Shown: positions 9,401-21,400 of the stretch, piece by piece
Numbering within the stretch: position 1 is the stretch's first letter
Layout: every line of letters starts with the position of its first letter
NCBI GenBank assembly: GCA_937895845.1
Contig: CALBLK010000002.1
Location: 1-30,669, forward strand
Direction: 5' to 3'
Origin: an uncultured Prevotella sp.
Lineage (GTDB): Bacteria > Bacteroidota > Bacteroidia > Bacteroidales > Bacteroidaceae
Length of the DNA stretch: 30,669 nt
Notes under the pieces: model-generated
Database searches by the model: none
What the model saw: only the letters and a program-made list of their open reading frames with translations
What the model was told of the DNA's origin: nothing
Translations under genes and position numbers: made by a program

Positions 9401-12400
9401 AAGGCGTGCCGATAGAGGCGGACGTGCTTTCGGGCAAGGCTGACCGCAACGGTATAATCACAGGTTATACCAATAATCCCCGCGTAGAAGTGAAGCACTA
9501 CACGGTGACAGGCAGGACATGGATACGTGTACATACGTATGATAAGAATGCCGAGACCCCGGTGCGCATAAACAGGATTTTGGAGCAGGAGGGCTACTAT
9601 GTAGATATTGACGGCCTTTCGTCGGGCTTCGTTGACTTTGACAACTATGAGGACGCGATGCGTTTTGCCGACCATGTGAATGATGTGCAGTCGCAGGTGG
9701 ATGCGGAACGTCTTGCTGAGCGACTTGCGAAGCAGCTGGAGCCTGTCGGCAAAGGCGTGTTCGGGGACATTTACGACCAGTTCAGGGGCGATGCCAAGGG
9801 CGCGTTCAGTTTCCTGACGAAGCACAGGAGCGGGGACTTGCTGGGCGTATTCCACAGGGACGACACCGGCGATATAGATTTGGTCTGGGGTGATGAGAAC
9901 GGCGGTCTCTGCCATATTCTGGCGAAACACGTTGGCAAGGGCAAGGACTTCGGTACAGAACAGGCGGCATTCGACAAGATAGAAAGCATTCTTAAGAATG
10001 GGAGGCTTGTTCTGGACGGACAGATGCGCTACGTGGTGTCGGAGGACGGCTACCGTGTGGCTATACGGAAAGATTACGATGGGGTAAATAAGAATTGGAT
10101 AGTTACTGCCGTAGATTATAACAGAAGCAAGGAGGAAAAAGGAATTACCACCAATCCCACGTCAGCCTCTCATGGTGCGAATGGGCCAGAGCTTGCTGCG
10201 CCCAATAATTCCAATGGCAAAGATACGTCAAAAACGTCAGACTTGCAAGGAAAAGGCGGGAAATCTTCTGCAAACGAGGGCGAAATGCCACTTTCCGAGC
10301 AGATTGAGGCCGCATCGGCAGAGGCGGACACCGAGCCGACCGAGGCACAGAAAGAGGCTGGCAACTATAGGAAAGGCCATGTGCAGGTAGGTACGTTCGA
10401 CATCACCATCGAGCAGCCCGAGGGAAGTGTGCGCAGAGGCACGGATGCCATAAAAGAGTTTGAAGAAGCAAATGAACATTTGGGCGATGTGGAGCAGGAA
10501 TGGGAGGACAGGATATTGGACTATGTCTACGAACACTATCCGACCCAAGCCACCGTTAGCGCCGAGACAACCTCGCCCAAGGGGATAAAAGAGCGGGAGG
10601 CGATGAAAAATGACCCTGTGCTGAAAAGGATGCGCAAGGAGAGCGACACCGCTTTCAATGAAGCCGATAAAGCCGTAACTGAGGCGTGGATGAGAATGGA
10701 GGCGGCAGAGGCGGAGCGTGAGAAGAAGAAATCGAACAATTTGCAGCCGATAGGCAAAGGCCTGTTTGGCAATGTGTACGACCAGTTCAGGGGCAAGGCG
10801 AAAGAGGCTTTTGCTTTTCTTAGGGAAAAAGGAAGCGGTGATGCACTTGGTGTGTTTCACAGGAACGGTGTTGGCGACATAGATGTTGTATGGGGTGACA
10901 AAGGCGGAGGCTTAGACCATATAATAAGCAAGCATGTCGGAGACGGAAAAAGTTTTTTATCGGTTGACGAGGCTGCGAAAGAAATTGACGACATCATAAG
11001 AACTGGTGACAAAGGCTTTGAGAACGGTGACAAAATAGTTTTCAAGAAAGGCAGCAAGCTTGTCACGATACGGAAGAATGTCAGGGAAAATGGCAAAAAA
11101 ACAGCCGACAAGAACTGGGTTCTGACGGCTTATGATGAATTGTCAGCTGACGGAGACGTAAGTGCTATAGCTCCAGCCAATCAAGGTCAAGCTGCACGGA
11201 CCACTGGCAAATCACGCGGCAAAGATACGAAAAAAACCGGAGCTGCACAAGTTCCAGCTTCCGGCAATGATAAAGGCTTGGAAGAGCGCAGGGAGAAGAT
11301 AGACGATGCAGGCGAGAAGATAGATGGCGCGCGCAAGGATGCCATGAGGAAGCTCGCTGAAAGCATGGAGCAGGCTACTGAGGAGGCCCTTGTGGCAATG
11401 CCTTTCTCCAAGGCATTCAAGCGTCCGAACCTGAAGAAAGCTGTGGAGGACGGTGTGCTAAGGGAGGAGGATGCCTTGTTTGCGCAGGCGGTGATGTCGG
11501 CATACCTTTCGAGAAAGAAGCCTTTGCTGTCCAAGTCGTCAAGCAGCTATAAAAGGGAGCGCAGTGAAAGGGACGTAAGGGATTGGGCGCGTCATGCACG
11601 CAAAGGTGTGGAGCTGCTGAAGAAGCTGTTCAGCCTTTCGCCCTCGGAGCGTGACGCCTTTATGAGGGAGGAGACGAGCCGTCCGGCATACGACCAGGAG
11701 GTGATAGAAGAGAACAAGCGCCAACTGTCCGAGTGGAACCCCGGAAAGGTGTTCAACGGAACGTGCTACCCCGTAAATCCCGTTAAGTTGTGGCTTGACG
11801 TATACGCACGGTTAGGGTATGAGGCCGGCACGGATGTCCCGCAGCTGTTCTCTGCGGTTGAGCCATCCGGCACTTATGGCAACTATAGGCTGATTGCTGC
11901 AAACGGCAATACGTTTTACCCGGCAAGGAAGCTTGACACGTATGATGCTGCAGTCAATGAGATAGTGTATCAGACCAAGGTTGCCAATGCCGATGCTGAC
12001 ACCGACCACCCCAAGGAAGCATTCAGAGTGGAAGGTACAGGCGAGGCAATAAAGAAGCCGGCGGGCAAGTGGCGTGTGGTAACACAGGATTCGCTTGGTG
12101 CAAGGATTGAATACGTTTTCAACTCGAAAGAGGAGGCGGAGAAGTTTGCCAAAGCATACCTGGAAAATGATGGCAAAAAGGCAGACAAGTACTGGAGGTA
12201 TGCGTCAGCACCGGCAGAGGTTATGACGATTACCGGGTTCAGCGAATACGCTGTGGTGCTGAGACGGAGCGATGCGGGCAGTGGGACGCATACGGATTTT
12301 GAACTGAAGCGCTATGGCACAGAGGAGGAAGCAACAGCAGCCATAGAAGTCGAACACGACGAGCTGAACGGGCTTGCCAACAAGGCTCTTGCCAAGGAAA

Positions 12401-15400
12401 AGGAGGGCAAGGGCGGCAGTTCATCCGCCAGGAAGCCGGCATGCAGCATAGTGAGCTATACGGAAGACGGCAAGGCGTGGAAGTATGGCATTAAGCTTTC
12501 AGAAAAGTATGCGCCTAAGAAGACTGCCCTCAGCACGATGCCCTACTACCTTGCCGATGGCTTCAGCACGCGCAAGGAGGCGCAGGAATACCTTGACGCC
12601 CATATTGGGGAATATGAAGCCAAGGCGGCAGAGATAGACGAGGCGCGCAGGAGCTTCAGGTATTTCACGGGAAACGGAGAGCGTGTTGGCAATGACTACC
12701 GCAAGGGCGAGGACGTTACTGCAGAGCAGCTGCGCGAGCAGTTTGGCTTCCGCGGCGTGCAGTTTGGCAACTGGACCAACCAGCGCGACAGGCAAGAGGC
12801 TGTGAACCAGGCTTTTGACGCCTTTATGGACTTGTCGCGCATATTGGGAGTGTCGCCCAAGGCACTGTCGCTGAACGGGGAGCTTGGCGTAGCTTTCGGC
12901 GCGCGCGGCAGCGGCAAGGCTTCAGCGCATTACGAGCCGGCCCAAGTGGTCATCAACCTTACCAAGACAAGGGGCTCGGGCGCGCTTGCGCATGAATGGT
13001 GGCATGCGCTTGACAACTACTTTGCCCGCCAGGGCAATGTGGCAAAGGGTTATGTCACTGAAAGCAAGAGTATCGGGATGCGTGACGAGCTGCGCCGGGC
13101 GTTCGACACGCTCACAGGCCATTTGGGCAAGTCGCCCTACCACGAGCGTTCAAGGCAAAAAGGTACAAGCTATTGGGGGAGTGCAACAGAGGAGACTGCC
13201 CGTATGTTCGAGCAATGGGTGAACGACCAATTGGCACAGCGCGGTGAGAGGAGTCCGTTCCTCACGGATGCCGACCCCTATGCCGAAGAGCGGTATGCAC
13301 AGGATAACTACGAGCTGTACAAGCGCTTCCTTGGTGACAGGGCAATGCCCTACGAGGAATTTAAGCAGACGCCTCAAGCCCTTTATGGCTTTGTTTATCT
13401 GACAAGGGACGAGTTGCAGGCGTTTGGCAAGGACTTGAAGCATATCTTTGACACCATACAGCAGAAGGTAGACGAGACCACCGGCAAGACGCTAATGTAC
13501 CACAAGGGGGATGTCGTTGCGCCTTTGACCTCGGAAGAGCGCGTGCTGCGCGACGCCGTGATTGACAGGCTGCGCGATGGCGGCATGGAGGTGATTACGG
13601 ATGTTGAAGAGGGCCAGAGGGTGCTGGACGAGGCGAACGGCGAGGAACGTATGGAAGCCAAGAGGGTTTCGCCAAGGAGGCAATGGCTCAACTCGTATGT
13701 GGAAGCCATGCACCTTGCTACCGGGCGCGACAAGAAAGCCATACGTGCGGAGGTGGAGCAAAAGATTGCCGATATACGCAAGGAGACGAAAGAATTGTAC
13801 ACAAGGGTTTTGTCGGGTGACTTTAATGATGTAACTTTGCAGCTGATAAACAACTACATTGACAGTTTTACACCATACAATGAATACTGGAGACCTCTTT
13901 CTAAACGACTTCCACCGAAAGCACTACGAAGCTTGCGAAAGGGAGAACGCACGGGTGCGGTCGATGCATTATTCAGCAGAATTTGCGAGAGCGCAGTCGA
14001 AAAGAATGGACGAGCTGGTGCGGATGGAAGAAGAAAAATTGAGGAGAAAAAGGAAGAACTCCTCAAAAAGTGGGCGATAGCCACAGGCAGCTGGCACACA
14101 GACGTTTCGGACTTCGGGGTTGACGAAACCCCGATAGGCAGCGGCAAGGACAGCGTGGTTTACCAGTCCGGTGACGGAAAGACTGTTGTCAAGGCATCCA
14201 GGGGCAAGTTTGACAGCAGGAAATTCCCCTCGGACATTGACCACGTGGCACTGTTCAATTACATTTTCCCCGAAAGCAGGTATGAGATTTTGGGCTATGG
14301 CGAGGTTGGCGGCAAGTTTGTCAAGTTCCTAAGGCAGCCTTTTGTTGATTTCAGCGCGTCCGTTCCTTTGACGGCAGAGGAGCGCACGGAGTATATGCGC
14401 AAGCTTGGCTTTGAGCCGATGAACGAGGAAAAGACCGTGTTCAGCAACAGCAGCATTGTCGTGTCCGATTTGCAGAAGTCAAACATCGTGAGGGACAAAT
14501 CGGGCAACGTGCGTGTTATTGACGCAGACGTAAAGCTCCACACGAGGGACATTGGAGGAAACTATACCTATCCCGATGTGGAGACTGACACTGAAGACCC
14601 CAAGGCCATTCGTGAGCACCGTGTCTACCACGGCAGCGGCGCGGACTTTGACGCGTTCGACCACTCGCATATGGGCGAGGGGGAGGGCGCCCAGGCCTAC
14701 GGCTGGGGCACGTATGTGACAGAGGTCGAGGGCATAGGGCGGACTTATGCCATTCAAAACACGACGAAACGCAATGACGCTTTACGTGCATTGCAACATG
14801 ATGTGGATTCCATATCAGGCAACCTTGCCAGGCACCGGGACGGTTTGAAGTATGCCGAAGAGCAGCTGAAACGTGCAAACGAATGGAGAGCGGAGGCTGA
14901 ACTTGACTATGAACTGTTCCAGGAAAAAGCGGAGGAGTTGAAGAGGGAGTACGGGGAGACTTCCCCTGAATACCAGAACCATCTGTTTAACGACATATAT
15001 ACAGATGAGATGAAACACGCCCGGCGTTCGGCAAGGGACACAGAAGAGAGCATCCGCTATCACAAGGAGAAAATTGCAGAGTCGGAAAAGGCACTGAAGG
15101 ACAAGCAGGCGGAGATAGACGAACTGCCAGAGAAATTCCCGCGCCACCTCTACACGGTGGAGATACCCGACGACAACGGCGGGAACTACATAGACTATAA
15201 TGGAAGAATAGCCGAAATACCGCCACAGAAAACAGATGCGATATGCGCGGAGCTTGAAAAACTCGGTTGGAAGCACAAGGACTTGCCAAGTATGGTAAGG
15301 CTCACTGACGGCAACGACAATGTCGTACTTAATCCAAATGCCACTGGCGCAGACCTCTATGAGGAGATTAAGACGGCGTTGAAGAGTGCAAAACAGGCGA

Positions 15401-18400
15401 GCCTTCTGCTGTCAAGAGCCGGCTTTGCGGGCATCAAGTACCCTGCGGACAATATGCGCGGCGGCAGGGCTGACGGCGCGAAGAACTACGTTGTCTTTGA
15501 CGAGAAAGACGCGAGGATAGCCGGCCATGTGCGCTTCTTCCGCACTGCGGAGGGCGAGGCATACGGCTTCACCGTTGGCGGCAAGATATACATTGACCCG
15601 GGGATAGCCAATGCGGAGACGCCGGTACACGAGTACGCGCACCTGTGGGCGAGCGCGCTGGAAGCGGGCAACCCGAAGGAGTGGCGGAACGTTGTGGGGC
15701 TGGTGAAAGGCACGCCTGTATGGGATGAGGTGAAGAGACGCTATCCCGAGCTGGAGACGGACGATGAGATAGCGGACGAGGTGCTGGCCACCTATTCGGG
15801 TCGCAGGGGCGCGGAGCGTCTGCGCGAGGAGGCGAAGAGGATAACCGACGGCGGCGGCAGCGTGTTTGACAAGGCGGAAGCCGTCAGTGCGCTCGGGCGC
15901 GTGAAAGCGGCGCTGGAGCGGTTCTGGAAAGCGGTTGCCGACTTCCTGCACATCCGCTACACGAGTGCGGAGGAGGTTGCCGACAGGGTGATGAAAGACC
16001 TGCTGGACGGCGTGGACCCGCGGAAGTTTGGAAAGGAGAATGGCAGTGTGCGGATGAGTGCGAAGAAAAAAAGAGCACCTGAAACCGTGTCCGTTTCTCG
16101 TGAAAAGAAACATCAACCTACTGCCGTTTCAAGTGCCGATGGAGCAAAGGAAACCGCGACAATAGCAGGAAATCCCACTAATAAGGCCACTGGCGTTTCC
16201 GATGCCCATGCAAAGGTACAAACAAATCTGGACAGTCTTGCTAAATCTTATGGGAAAAAGGGCACAAATAAGACAAGAGGCTTTATTACGGACTTGTCGC
16301 GGGCATTAGGACTTGAGCAGCATGAAGCGAGCAACTACGGCTCATTTGACTTGCCGAACGGCAACAGGCTTGCAATTCGGGTAAGCAACCATAACGCCCG
16401 GGTTTCCAACTTTGACAGGAACAACGAGGATAACGGAATAAGCATAGTCATTTCGAGTCATAGAAACAAGGGGCTTGACAACGACGGCACAGCCCATCTT
16501 GTAGAGTTTTTCTATAACAGGCGTTCTATAGAGAATGCGGAGGGCAAGCCATTGGCAGAAATTGTCAAGAGCATCAAGCAGGCTCTTTACAGCGGCGAGT
16601 TCAAGGACACGACCGGGCTTGCCGAAAGACAGGAAGTGAACGCGAAAGATGCGATTCGCTTCCAGTCCGTCGGCGAGCGTGCCGGGGAAGCCGTGGACGT
16701 GATGAAGTTCCGCTTGCTGGAGGCGGATGACCCCAAGGCGATGGAACTGGAGGCACTGCCCGATAGCGAACTTGTGCCTGTCTATCGCAACGTGCAAGCC
16801 TTTGAGGACGACGCGCTCGGTTCACCTATGGCATTCACCGATGCCGGGACAGGCGAGCGCAGAACCTTGGAGGGCGGCAAGTGGAACTATTCCAATCCGC
16901 CAGAGATACATCTTACTGACGAGCAGCAGCGCAAGTTGGACGAACTCAACAAGAACGGATACATCATGGTGGACGGCAAGAAGACCACGGAACTGCCTAT
17001 CAACGAGGGTTTGAAGTTTGTGAAGCCCAAGACCAAGGAAGCGCAGCTCCAATACTTCTTGAAGAAGAACCCCGAGGACAAAGGCTTGTGGGCGGCCTAC
17101 GACCCCTACGACCATGCCATCGAGACACCATTGAATACACAGTTTGGCGAGGCGTACAAGCGTCCGAACCTTGTTGTGGTGCGCAGCCTTATTCCGAAAT
17201 CGGAGATTGACGAGCCATTCCATGCAGACTATGCCCTGTTGCCCACAGGCGCGCACCGGTGGAACAACGGCCGCACGCTTTACCTCTCACGCTGGAGCAA
17301 GATAGACAAGGTGCTCACGCGCGAGGAAGAGGCGAAGATGATAGACGAGTACTGGAAGAAGCACCCCGGCAAGCGCGAGGCATTGAAGAGCCACCGCGAC
17401 TACAACCGCTTTGTGCCGCAGGTGCGCAGGGAGTTGGAGAAGATGGGCTACCGCTTCGAGCTTGACGGCAGGGAACTGACACCCGAAGAAAGCCGCGCCC
17501 TTGACGAGCAGAATTGGGAGAGCCGCGATGCTATCCCCGGAAGAGAGGGACAACTGCCGTTCATCGGTGACGAGGACATTGCACGCATCAACGCAAAGAT
17601 GGCCGGGAAGTGGGTGGGCGAACCCAAGGAAGCGATGGAGAACGCCATGGCCGCGAGAGTGAATGAGCTGGCAGAACGGCTGCATACGCCAGTGCGCATT
17701 GTCCGCACGGCCGGGGAGGTGGCCGCACTGCCGAGCGCACGCCAGCGCAGGATGAAAGGCAGTTTCAATCCTTTGACAGGAGAGGTAACCATCGTAGTGC
17801 CGAACAATGCGAACATGGCGGACGTGGAGAACACCTTTGTGCATGAGGTTGTGGGGCATGGCGGGCTGCGCGTGCTTTTCCCCGAGGAGGAGAAGCTGGA
17901 CAGCGCCCTTGACGAGCTTTACCGCGTGTCGGACGGCAGCATCCGTGAGGCCATTGACCGCACGGCGAAGCGAATGTACGATGCCGAGGTGGACAGGCTG
18001 CGCGAGAAGAAGCGCAGGGAGCACGAGGCCAGGGGCGAGGACGCAAACGCCTCGTACTATGCCGACATGGCGGAAGCCCATGCCGAGGCGAGCAAGAAGC
18101 GCGGGCAGTTCAGGCGTGACGCCACCGAGGAATACGGAGCCGACCTTGCAGGACGCATCGGTGAGAAAGGCTTTGAGAAGATGAGCGCCGGGGAGCAGAC
18201 GTTCTGGGACAGGCTGAAAGCCATGCTCCAAAAGGCATTGCAGAAATTGCTGGACGGACTGGGAATCCCCGGCAAGAGAAAGTGGAGCGACAAGGACTGG
18301 GCGTTTGTGCTGCATGAGGCATACAAGCGCAAGAAGAACGGCGGCAACCCGACCGTGTTTGACGCAGCCGACACGGAGGTGATGCGGAGAAAGACAGGGT

Positions 18401-21400
18401 TCGGGGAGACGAAGTTCAGTGAGGGTGCAATCAGAAATGAACGTGCCGAAGAACTCAACAAGGTAAACGAGCGGTTCAATGAGCAGCTTGGTACACTGAC
18501 AGAGAAGAATGCGGATAGCGTAGTATTCTCTTTAGGTCGCCCATCTGCCGTGTTGAAATCCGCTGGTGTGAAGAACAAACCAATGAAATTGTATGGCAAC
18601 AAGGTGATGAAGAAAATGCGCAAGCACGGCTTCGCATTGGAGGAACTGCGCGACCTGCCTCGTGCGGTGGCTGACCCTGTTGCTGTGTTCAACAACTATG
18701 GCGAGGACGGAAACCGCTCTATTCTTACGGAGTTGCATACAGCAAACGGCAATTTCCTTGTAACAATCAGTTTGGGAAAAGGTAAGGATGATATTGATTT
18801 CAACATTGTATCTTCCGTATTCGGTAAAGGTGAAGACAACATTGTTGATTGGCTTAACAGAGACTTGGCTACCTACATAAACAAAGAAAAAGCCTTGAAC
18901 TATCTGCATCACTCCGCACTACGCGCGGTAACCTCAGAAAGTCCAAGACTTAATACTGCTGCAAAGGTAGTCAAAGATTTTGTAAATCCGCAAACTTCTG
19001 ACGAAAATGTTGCAGATGAGGACATAATGTTCCGCGACGGCGACAGCGTGGAGTACAACAAGGCGATGGCGCGTGACATCTACGAGCGGCGCGTGCGCCG
19101 CGGGATGTACCAGGTGCAGGAGGCGTTGCAGGACAGCATGCTCGGACTGAAAGAGGCTATGGACGCTGTGCTGAAAGCGGAGGGCAGAGGAAAGACGTAC
19201 ATCGAGGATGTGGCAGGATATGAGAACGCCTACCTTGGCGAGAACCGGCTTGCCGGGAAGAACAAGGCGGAGGCCGACGAATTCTCGCGGACGCTCTTCA
19301 AGCCGATGCTTGAGGAAGTGGCGAGACTTGCCAAGAGTGCAGACGAGCGTGCCGGGCTGACAGACTACATGATGGCGAAGCACGGACTGGAGCGCAACGA
19401 GGTGATGGCCCGCCGGGCGGCGGAGAAAGACGCTGCAAGAGAGTTCCATGCGGAGCTGCGCAAGGCGGAGCGCGCCGTGGCGCAAGACCCGCAGGACCAG
19501 GGCGCGGCAGACGCTCTTGACGACGTGAAGCGGCGCCGGCATGACCGCGAGGAGGAACTCTACCTTGAGAACCGCGGGCGCGACTATGCCGGGCTGACCG
19601 CCCTGACCGGCAAGGGCAGTGTGGCGGAGGCGGAGGCCGAGGCGCGGAAGATGGTGGCGGACTATGAGGCGGGCCATGACACGCGCGCGCTGTGGTACAG
19701 GGTGAACGCCGTGAACGCGGCCACGCTGCGGAAGACCTACGAGAGCGGGCTGATAAGCAAGGCCACCTATGACGACATCAGCGGAATGTATGCCCACTAT
19801 ATCCCGCTGCGCGGCTTTGACGAGAAGACCGCCGAGGAGGCGTACGCCTACCTGTCCGACAGGCACGGCGCCTTCAGCACCCCCATCAAGGCCGCCAGGG
19901 GCAGGAAGAGCAAGGCCGACGACCCGTTCGCCAACATGGAGGCCATGGCCGAGAGCGCCATCATGCAGGGCAACAGGAACGTGCTGGTGAAGCAGAAGTT
20001 CCTGAACTTCGCGCTGAACCACCCGAGCGACCTCGTGAGCGTGAGCGACCTGTGGCTGTGGCACAATGACGCAACTGACGAATGGCAGCCCGTCAACTCG
20101 GGCGACCTGAAGGGCACGGAGAGAATCGGGGAGGACGACAGCCCCGCTGAGGTGGAGCGCAAGATGCGCGACTTTGAGGAGGCGATGGAGCAAGCGGCAA
20201 AGAGCGACCCCGCGCACTACCGCAGGCAGAAAGACGCCCCGGACATTCCATACAGAGTTGTGGAGAGCCGTGACCTGCGGCAGCACCAGGTGCTGGTGAA
20301 GCGAAACGGCAGGGACTACCTGCTGACCGTCAACGGCAACCCGAGAGCGGCACAGGCGCTGAACGGACTGACCAACCCCGACAATGACATATCGGGCGCA
20401 ATCGGTGTGCTGATGAAGAGTGGAGAGTGGGTGAACCGCCAGCTGTCGGCATTCTACACCACACGCAACCCCGACTTCGTAGTGTCCAACTTCGTGAGGG
20501 ACCTGCTGTATACCAACACGATGGTATGGGTGAAGGAGAGCCCGAACTACGCCTGGCGTTTCCACAAGAACTTTGCCAAGGTGAACCCGGCCAGGATGAA
20601 GGTGCTGCTTGCCAAACTGCGCAAGGGCACGCTCGACATGAACGACGGGACGGAGCGGATGTTCCGCCTTTTCATGATGAACGGTGGCGAGACAGGCTAT
20701 GCCAACATCCGCGACATTGACAAGCGCAAGAACGACATCAGGCGAGAGCTGAAGAGATACAACGGACAGATGCCAGTAAGAAAGGCGTGGTCGTTGCTTG
20801 GCGAGCGTCTTGACGAGTATAACCGTGCCGTGGAGAACTGCGCGAGGTTTGCCGCCTTTATGACCTCCCGGCAGATGGGGCGCACCGTTGACCGCAGCGT
20901 GTATGACGCCAAGGAGATAAGCGTGAACTTCAACAAGAAAGGCAGCGGAGCAAAGTTCATGGGTGCGACCGGGCAGACAAAGGCAGGCAATGTAGCGGCA
21001 TTCACTTCGGGACTTGGGCGCAGTTTCTATGTGTTCTGGAACGCTGCCATACAAGGCACGGCCAATTTCGGGCGTCAGTTCAGGCGACACCCCGGGAAAG
21101 CCATTGCGGGAGCCGCTTCGATGTTCCTGCTTGGCGCGTTGGTGGCAAGCATTGGCGGTGATGACGGAGACGGTGACGGCGACGAGGACGCCTACTGGAA
21201 CCTGCCCGACTACGTTCGCAGGAGCAACATCGTGTTCCGCCTGCCCGGCATGGACAGGTCGTGGATAAGCCTTCCGCTTCCCGTGGAGTACCGCGCGATG
21301 TACGGCATGGGCGAGCTGGCTGTGAGCGCAATGAGCGGCAGGGAGCGCCACACTCCGCTGGAGCTTGCGCACGCGATGGCGGGCCAGGTGAGCCAGCTGT

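Noticed and set aside
16210..16218. Antisense TACCTTTG box in the AT-rich unassigned module
   Set aside because: No -33 element at 19-21 nt and no supporting gene; single -7 boxes are expected by chance.
18934..21372. 812-codon minus-strand open frame opposite the giant gene
   Set aside because: His/Val/Leu/Arg-rich composition is typical of the antisense of GC3-rich coding DNA; no domain and no start region. The same holds for the 597-codon minus frame at 5956-7749 and the 369-codon one at 23037-24146.
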